Positions 6,053 through 11,041 of a DNA stretch of 11,041 nt are shown here, in pieces. Position 1 is the stretch's first letter. The number at the start of each line of letters is the position of its first letter. The position numbers and the translations under genes were made by a program. The stretch covers positions 1 to 11,041 of the forward strand of contig ONXE01000088.1 of NCBI GenBank assembly GCA_900321775.1, given 5' to 3'. Source of the stretch: an uncultured Bacteroidales bacterium (GTDB taxonomy: Bacteria; Bacteroidota; Bacteroidia; Bacteroidales; Paludibacteraceae). Below the pieces are notes generated by a model that was not told the origin of the DNA, made no database searches, and saw only the letters and a list, made by a program, of their open reading frames with translations.

Positions 6053-7852
6053 ATGTATAAATTAGGTATCGATATTGGCAGTACAACTATCAAGATGGCA
6101 TTGGTAGAAGTGAGTGCCGAGCACCAGTTGGTTAGTGCAGCCCCGCAAATAGCGGTAGTTGCTACCGCGTACACGCGTCATAACGCCGAGCCCATCCGGA
6201 TAGGACAACAGATGATAGCGCAACTGCTGCATGAAAGTAACCTCAAAGCCCTGGACAATATCACCATCGGCATCACCGGTTCGGTTGGAATGGGATGCGC
6301 CCAACGGCTCGGAACAGGTTTTTACCAGGAAGTGATAGCCGCAGCAGAAGTGGTAAAGCGGTTGTACCCGTCGGTACATACGTTGGTAGATATAGGCGGC
6401 GAGGACAGCAAGATGATTTTCTTTGAAGAAGGTCGCGTGCCTGACATGCGCATGAACGGCAACTGCGCAGGAGGGACGGGTGCTTTCATTGACCAGACGG
6501 CGACACTGTTGGGAGTGGACGTTTCGGAGTTGAACGGCCTTGCCGCGCAGGCGGAACATATCTATCCTATAGCATCGCGGTGCGGAGTATTCAGCAAAAC
6601 GGACATTCAAAATCTGGTTTCGCGTTCGGTAAGCAAAGAGGATATTGCCGCCTCGATGCTTAACGCCGTTTCGATGCAAGTGGTCAGCGCCCTGGCTCGC
6701 GGCACGGACGTACATGCCAAGGTGTTTTTGTGCGGCGGCCCGCTGGCATATATCCCCGAGTTGCGCAAACATCTTATGAACAGATTGGGGCTATCCGAAG
6801 CTGATTGTATTGTGCCCGAATACACGCAGTTCATCCCGGCTATCGGTACGGCCTTATTGGCTGAGGGAACTCCGCTCACATGCGATCAGACACGCGCTTT
6901 GTTCAATCCGGACCATTGCACAAGCGCCCCCATCTCCGGAACGCTGCCACCGCTGTTTGCCAATCCGGACGATTACAAGATGTGGCTCGCTAACAAAGAG
7001 AAGAACTTTGAGCGCATAGCAAAGAGCAGAGAGATTGAAATCAGTGAGCGTTCGCAGTACTATCTTGGTGTGGACTCGGGTAGTACGACCACGAAAATCG
7101 TGCTTCTGGACGAGCAAGGACAGATCGTTTACACCGATTACCGATACAACAACGGCGACTCATACCATTCTTTCCACGACGCACTGCAGTGTTTGCATGA
7201 CAGTTTGGGCAAAAACATCGAGATTGCCGGCAGTTGCTCCACGGGCTACGGCGAGCAGTTGCTCAAGAACGCTTTTCGTCTGGACTATGGTATCGTGGAG
7301 ACAATGGCGCATTTCATAGCAGCCAAACACCTGCAACCGAACGTGTCGTTTGTGCTTGACATCGGAGGGCAGGACATGAAGGCCATCTTTGTGGAGAACG
7401 GAAGTATTCAGCGCATTGAAATCAACGAAGCGTGCTCGTCGGGATGCGGCAGTTTCATTATGACGTTTGCCCGGCAGTTGGGCTACGAGGTGTCCGAATT
7501 TGCGCGCATGGCAGCACTGGCCCAACATCCCTACGACCTCGGCACGCGTTGCACCGTGTTTATGAACAGCAAGGTCAAACAGGCCATGCGCGAAGGAGCC
7601 AAGGTGGAAGATATTGCGGCCGGTTTCAGTTATTCGGTCATCAAGAACTGCTTGTACAAAGTGCTCAAACTGCAGTCATTCAATCAGTTGGGCGACCATA
7701 TTATGGTGCAGGGAGGAACGTTCCGCAATCACTCTGTTGTGCGTGCTCTGGAGGTGCTTACGGGCGAGGAAGTGGGCTTCGGTCCTATTCCCGAACTGAT
7801 GGGCGCATACGGAGCAGCCTTATATGCGAAAGGAGGTTCGGCATGCAACTAA
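6053..7852 (+). CDS. Tandem (double) ASKHA-domain activase of the BcrAD/BadFG-HgdC family
   Basis: This 599-residue cytoplasmic protein holds two ASKHA ATPase domains in tandem. Domain one (about 1-275) has the phosphate loop DIGSTT at 7-12, DIGGEDSK at 113-120, the cluster cysteine C138 in NGNCAGGTG and a second cysteine C177 in SRCGVF. Domain two (about 336-595) repeats this with DSGSTTTK (341-348), DIGGQDMK (436-443), C461 and C465 in EACSSGCGSF, and C500 in TRCTVF. In HgdC-type activators the two conserved cysteines hold a [4Fe-4S] cluster at a homodimer interface, and ATP hydrolysis drives a low-potential electron into the partner. Two domains in one chain could form that pair by themselves. 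The partner is almost certainly the next gene, which overlaps by 10 bp and is translationally coupled. In many anaerobes these two proteins are one chain of about 1,400 residues. The start at ATG 6053 fits the family (MYKLGIDIGST). Confidence 0.9.
   Translation: MYKLGIDIGSTTIKMALVEVSAEHQLVSAAPQIAVVATAYTRHNAEPIRIGQQMIAQLLHESNLKALDNITIGITGSVGMGCAQRLGTGFYQEVIAAAEVVKRLYPSVHTLVDIGGEDSKMIFFEEGRVPDMRMNGNCAGGTGAFIDQTATLLGVDVSELNGLAAQAEHIYPIASRCGVFSKTDIQNLVSRSVSKEDIAASMLNAVSMQVVSALARGTDVHAKVFLCGGPLAYIPELRKHLMNRLGLSEADCIVPEYTQFIPAIGTALLAEGTPLTCDQTRALFNPDHCTSAPISGTLPPLFANPDDYKMWLANKEKNFERIAKSREIEISERSQYYLGVDSGSTTTKIVLLDEQGQIVYTDYRYNNGDSYHSFHDALQCLHDSLGKNIEIAGSCSTGYGEQLLKNAFRLDYGIVETMAHFIAAKHLQPNVSFVLDIGGQDMKAIFVENGSIQRIEINEACSSGCGSFIMTFARQLGYEVSEFARMAALAQHPYDLGTRCTVFMNSKVKQAMREGAKVEDIAAGFSYSVIKNCLYKVLKLQSFNQLGDHIMVQGGTFRNHSVVRALEVLTGEEVGFGPIPELMGAYGAALYAKGGSACN
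7831..7836 (+). promoter_or_regulatory. Perfect Shine-Dalgarno sequence that fixes the next start
   Basis: AGGAGG lies six bases before ATG 7843, inside the last codons of the activase gene. Most starts in this window lack such a site, so it points to genuine re-initiation and translational coupling, not to a frameshifted single gene. The reading frame is open further upstream to 7432, but that part overlaps the activase and is not coding. Confidence 0.75.
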
Positions 7853-10302
7853 ACGAAATGCTACAATCGAACAGGTTTGAGGAGACCGAAGAGGTTTGCC
7901 CGGGCTGCCAAAACCACTGTCAGGTAAGATGCTATCATTTTGCCAATGGTCGCTCGTATTTCTCCGGCAACAACTGCGAACGTGTTTATAGCAACGAGGG
8001 AGACAATGCTCGCAAAGGGGTGAACATGTTCGACGAAAAGTACCGCATGCTCTTCCGGCAGCACAGTATTCCCACAAGCCACAAAGGACTCACCATAGGC
8101 ATTCCCCGCGGACTCGGGATATACGAGAACTATCCATTCTGGCAGACACTTTTCAGCCTGTGCGGCATACGTGTGCAGTTAAGCGGAGTCAGCACCAACA
8201 ACCTGTTTGAGAAGGGCGTGCGAACCATTGTGGCAGACAACATCTGCTACCCGGCCAAACTGATGCACGGCCATGTGATGGACCTCATCGACAAGCGGGT
8301 GGACCGCATCTTCTACCCATGGGTGGTGTTTGAGCGCAAAGAGGACCAAGCCGCGCAAAACTCCTTCAACTGCCCTATCGTGAGCGGCTATTCGGATGTC
8401 ATCAAGAGTGCCATTCAGCCGGAAAAGAACTTTGGCATTCCCTTCGATTCGCCCACCATTTCCTTCAAAGAAAAGTCTCTGCTGCGGGCATCGCTCACCG
8501 AGTATTTAGCCACTCTCGGCATCAGCCATGAAGTGGCCGACTCGGCGATTTCACATGCGATGGATGCGCAACAGCAATACCTTGACGGGCTGGAGCGACG
8601 CAACCTCGAAGTGTTCCGTGCGGCACAGAAAGCCGGACGCATGGTCATTATGCTGGCGGCGCGACCGTACCATATCGACCCGCTTATTCAACACCGCATC
8701 GCCGATGCAATAGCGGCAATGGGTATAGATGTGATTACGGAGAATATCGCTGCGCACGAAGGGCAGGCTGTCTATGAGGAGCTGAACGCCGTGGCGCAAT
8801 GGACCTACCCCAACCGCATCTTCAAAGCGGCGCATTGGGTCGGAACCAATCCCTACAGCCTGCTGCACATGGTTGAGTTGACGTCTTTCGGCTGTGGACC
8901 TGACGCGTTCATTTTGGACGAGGTGCGCGCTATCCTCGGGCGATACAGCAAGAACCTCACTATCCTCAAAATAGACGACGTGAACAACATCGGTTCGCTT
9001 CGTCTGCGCGTGCGTTCGCTGGTGGAGAGCGTGAAAGGAGGAACACGGACGGAAGAACCGAAGACCCCGAACAAACTCCCGTACACAACCGCTCCCTATA
9101 CTGCCGCCGACCACGACCGTGTCATTCTCACGCCTTATTTTGCTGAGGGCTACAACGAGTTTCTGCCTACCCTTTTTCATTTGGCCGGCTATCGTCTCGA
9201 GTCACTCCCGATGGCCACACAAGCCGATGCGGAGGAGGGATTGCAAGCGGCGAACAACGACATCTGCTACCCCGCAACCATCGTAGTAGGGTCTATTCTC
9301 CGCGCACTCCAATCCGGGCGTTACGACCTGTCCAAGACTGCGGTGGCCATCACGCAGACAGGCGGGCAATGTCGTGCGTCGAACTACTATGCGCTGATTA
9401 AGAACGCGTTGGTAGCAGCAGGCATGAGCAATGTGCCGGTGATAGCCGTTTCCATCGGTTCGAAACTCAAGAACAACCAGCCCGGGTTCGAGATAAACTG
9501 GTTTCGCCTCATTCGTCCCACCATGGAAGCCATGTTCTTCGCCGATGCGCTTGCCAAACTGTACTACCCAGCCGCGCCGCGTGAGCGTGTTGCCGGGGCT
9601 GCGCGCAAACTGTACGACCTCTATCTGGGCGAAGCTCAGCCGCTGTTGGCGCAACGCAATTATCGCGGCATTCGTCGGCTGATGAAGGACGCGGTGAGCG
9701 CATTCACGGACATCACCGACTCCACCAAACAAGTACCTGTTGTGGGCGTGGTGGGCGAGATATATGTCAAGTATAACTCTTTCTCCAACCATAGTGTCGT
9801 GCGCTGGCTGGTCGGACAGGGCGTAGAAGTGGTGCCACCGTCTCTCACGGGGTTCTTCTCCACCTCCATCCCGAATGCGTTCATCAACCGCAAGCAGCAT
9901 ATTCGCACCGACGGACTCAGTCCCTGGCAGGCAAGGCTCGTCAACACCCTGCTTCGCCACTACGCACATGCCTATGACCGCCTGTGCCGACCGTTCCCGT
10001 TCTATCGGCCTTTTACCGACATCATGGACATCTGGCAGCAGAGCCGCAAAGTAATCAACTCCGCTGCCGATTTCGGCGAAGGCTGGTTCTTGCCCGGCGA
10101 GATATGCGATTTGGCCGGGCACGGAGTGGACAAGATTGTCTCGCTGCAACCATTCGGCTGCATTGCCAACCATATCATCAGCAAAGGCATTGAGCGGCAG
10201 TACAAGGAGCACTACCCCAACCTCTCGCTGCTCTTTCTGGATTTTGATGCGGGCACTTCCGACGCCAACATCATCAATCGTCTGCACTTTCTGCTCGGAT
10301 AA
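7843..10302 (+). CDS. DUF2229/HgdB-like large iron-sulfur protein, partner of the activase (putative reductase/dehydratase)
   Basis: This 819-residue cytoplasmic protein matches the C-terminal part of large activase-reductase fusions. In order: a cysteine cluster C19-x2-C22-x3-C26-x3-C30 with C45 (CPGCQNHC to NNCER) that could bind an Fe-S cluster; a DUF2229-like module (about 80-300) with DNICYPAK at 132-139; a linking region with ELTSFGCGPD (345-354, C351); and a second module (about 425-819) related to HgdB/benzoyl-CoA reductase subunits, with NDICYPAT (472-479), GGQCRASNY (507-515) and C755 and C773 near the end. By family analogy it receives low-potential electrons from the upstream activase and uses them for a hard reduction or radical dehydration. 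The substrate is unknown. No HgdA, CoA-transferase or acyl-CoA dehydrogenase lies nearby. Plasmalogen (vinyl-ether lipid) formation, known for this superfamily in Clostridium perfringens, is a plausible role. The start is fixed by the Shine-Dalgarno sequence. Confidence 0.85.
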   Translation: MQLNEMLQSNRFEETEEVCPGCQNHCQVRCYHFANGRSYFSGNNCERVYSNEGDNARKGVNMFDEKYRMLFRQHSIPTSHKGLTIGIPRGLGIYENYPFWQTLFSLCGIRVQLSGVSTNNLFEKGVRTIVADNICYPAKLMHGHVMDLIDKRVDRIFYPWVVFERKEDQAAQNSFNCPIVSGYSDVIKSAIQPEKNFGIPFDSPTISFKEKSLLRASLTEYLATLGISHEVADSAISHAMDAQQQYLDGLERRNLEVFRAAQKAGRMVIMLAARPYHIDPLIQHRIADAIAAMGIDVITENIAAHEGQAVYEELNAVAQWTYPNRIFKAAHWVGTNPYSLLHMVELTSFGCGPDAFILDEVRAILGRYSKNLTILKIDDVNNIGSLRLRVRSLVESVKGGTRTEEPKTPNKLPYTTAPYTAADHDRVILTPYFAEGYNEFLPTLFHLAGYRLESLPMATQADAEEGLQAANNDICYPATIVVGSILRALQSGRYDLSKTAVAITQTGGQCRASNYYALIKNALVAAGMSNVPVIAVSIGSKLKNNQPGFEINWFRLIRPTMEAMFFADALAKLYYPAAPRERVAGAARKLYDLYLGEAQPLLAQRNYRGIRRLMKDAVSAFTDITDSTKQVPVVGVVGEIYVKYNSFSNHSVVRWLVGQGVEVVPPSLTGFFSTSIPNAFINRKQHIRTDGLSPWQARLVNTLLRHYAHAYDRLCRPFPFYRPFTDIMDIWQQSRKVINSAADFGEGWFLPGEICDLAGHGVDKIVSLQPFGCIANHIISKGIERQYKEHYPNLSLLFLDFDAGTSDANIINRLHFLLG

Positions 10303-10306
10303 ATTG

Positions 10307-10313
10307 TAACACC
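10307..10313 (+). promoter_or_regulatory. TAACACC element before the TetR-type gene
   Basis: The 27-base gap between the large enzyme gene and the regulator contains TAACACC, which is also found in the palindrome upstream of the activase operon. It could be a half-site for the regulator, but a seven-base match is weak evidence on its own. Confidence 0.2.
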
Positions 10314-10329
10314 TTTAATACCCATCTAT

Positions 10330-10950
10330 ATGAATACCAACGACAACATGGAGATGCGCATCCGCGAAGTGGCGCAACAGTTATTTTTCAAGCAAGGCTA
10401 TGCAGCCACGTCCACCATCCAGATAGCCAAAGAAGTAGGCTGCACGCAGGCTTTGGTGCACTATTACTATCGCACCAAAGAGAACCTTTTCCGCCAGATT
10501 TTCATGGAGCAGATTCAGGCCGCGCTCCGGGTAATCGGCCAATCGCTAATGAGCGAAGACAGCTTCGACAAGTTCATCGAGAGCGCCATCTCCATGTACT
10601 TTGACACGCTGATTCAAAACCCGCGCTTGCCTTATTTCGTGCTGGAGGAACTTATTTCCAATCCCGAGCGTCGGAAATATCTGCGTGAGAACTTCGTCAA
10701 AAACCCCACGTACGCCATGTTTTACCTGCAGTTCGATGCACGGCTCAAGCAGGAACAGCAGGCCGGTCGTATCAGTCCGATTGACCCCTTCGACCTGATG
10801 ATAACCATCGTGTCGTTGGTGGTTTTCACGTTCATTTCTCTGCCGATGTATCAGGACCTGCTATCGCGCACGGACGAACAGGTTCACGAGTTTGTGCTTC
10901 ATCGCAAAGAGGAGGTCATCCGCATCGTGAGGAAAATGCTTATGCCGTAA
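10330..10950 (+). CDS. TetR/AcrR-family transcriptional regulator
   Basis: This 206-residue regulator has the N-terminal TetR helix-turn-helix: IREVAQQLFFKQGYAATS leads into the helices TIQIAKEVGCTQALVHYYYRTKENLF (about 29-54). The remaining 150 residues form an all-helical ligand and dimerisation domain with several aromatic and hydrophobic stretches (FDTLIQNPRLPYFVLEEL; ITIVSLVVFTFISLPMY), which suggests a greasy ligand such as a fatty acyl compound. It starts 27 bases after the large enzyme gene on the same strand, so it is probably the last gene of that operon and controls it. Its 3' end overlaps the convergent acyltransferase by 11 bases. The ligand is unknown. AcrR-type repressors of lipid genes in other bacteria respond to acyl-CoA, which would fit the lipid hypothesis but is inference. 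Confidence 0.9.
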   Translation: MNTNDNMEMRIREVAQQLFFKQGYAATSTIQIAKEVGCTQALVHYYYRTKENLFRQIFMEQIQAALRVIGQSLMSEDSFDKFIESAISMYFDTLIQNPRLPYFVLEELISNPERRKYLRENFVKNPTYAMFYLQFDARLKQEQQAGRISPIDPFDLMITIVSLVVFTFISLPMYQDLLSRTDEQVHEFVLHRKEEVIRIVRKMLMP

Positions 10951-11041
10951 TCATCTTGATGAGTTTGGCGGGATTGCCTGCGACGACGGCATTGTCGGGC
11001 ACATCTTTGGTGACGACGGCTCCGGCAGCAACGACGGCATT
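10940..11041 (-). CDS. C-terminus of a hexapeptide-repeat acyltransferase (5' partial)
   Basis: Read on the minus strand from the window edge, the frame gives 33 residues ending at TAA (10942-10940). They include AVVAAGAVVTKDVPDNAVVAGNPAK, the classic last coil and exit of left-handed beta-helix transferases such as maltose O-acetyltransferase, serine acetyltransferase and sugar O-acetyltransferases. The final coil, the VPDN turn and GNPAK occur across the whole superfamily, so the acceptor cannot be named. It is convergent with the TetR-type gene, and the last 11 bases of the two genes overlap; there is no room for a separate terminator between them. Confidence 0.85.
   Translation of the reverse strand, partial: NAVVAAGAVVTKDVPDNAVVAGNPAKLIKMITA

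Noticed and set aside
7432..7842. Upstream extension of the 819-residue reading frame to 7432
   Set aside because: It overlaps the well-conserved second ASKHA domain in another frame, its translation looks like no family, and a perfect Shine-Dalgarno sequence marks ATG 7843 as the start.
9202..10287. Long minus-strand open frame (361 codons) opposite the large enzyme gene
   Set aside because: It lies wholly inside a clearly conserved gene, its translation shows no recognisable motif, and GC-rich codon use explains the open frame.
6053..10302. Assignment as a true 2-hydroxyglutaryl-CoA dehydratase for glutamate fermentation
   Set aside because: Genuine systems have separate HgdA and HgdB subunits, a single-domain activator and a nearby CoA-transferase; none of that is present here.

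Overview
The window looks like a piece of an anaerobic Bacteroidales genome (Prevotella/Bacteroides-like). This rests on two promoter elements of the Bacteroidetes form TAnnTTTG upstream of genes, mostly weak or absent Shine-Dalgarno sequences, and oxygen-sensitive enzyme families. The genus cannot be fixed from sequence alone.

Left end (1-1863): a large reading frame enters from outside the window. It joins two unrelated proteins in frame. About 140 residues resemble the lectin-like C-terminal domain of Firmicutes secreted C1 peptidases, in AT-rich DNA. They are followed by a DUF4143-type AAA ATPase that has lost its Walker A region. The breakpoint is near 430-450. A small lipoprotein-like remnant follows. 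This segment is a mosaic, either a real rearrangement or a misassembly.

Middle (1874-4751): five co-directional genes in two tight groups. The first is a YqiA/UPF0227-type hydrolase and an esterase. The esterase carries a perfect 37-bp tandem duplication that shifts its 3' frame, and it is followed by a broken second copy of the hydrolase gene's start. The second group sits behind a Bacteroidetes-type promoter: an isochorismatase-family cysteine hydrolase, an iron-sulfur flavoprotein-like reductase and a TIGR04076 protein.

A bile acid:sodium symporter family (BASS) transporter lies on the minus strand (4781-5722) with its own promoter. It is followed by a 330-bp intergenic region that carries divergent control signals.

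Right (6053-10950): the most interesting block. A double-ASKHA activase (599 aa) overlaps by 10 bp a DUF2229/HgdB-like protein (819 aa) that begins behind a perfect AGGAGG. A TetR-family regulator follows 27 bp later. The first two genes together have the domain order of a large 2-hydroxyacyl-CoA dehydratase/benzoyl-CoA reductase-like enzyme. No dehydratase subunits, CoA-transferase or acyl-CoA dehydrogenase lie nearby, so a role other than amino-acid fermentation is possible. Anaerobic plasmalogen (vinyl-ether lipid) synthesis is the leading hypothesis, because an operon of this superfamily is known to be needed for it in Clostridium perfringens.

The right edge holds the last 33 residues of a minus-strand hexapeptide-repeat acyltransferase that converges on and overlaps the tetR-type gene.
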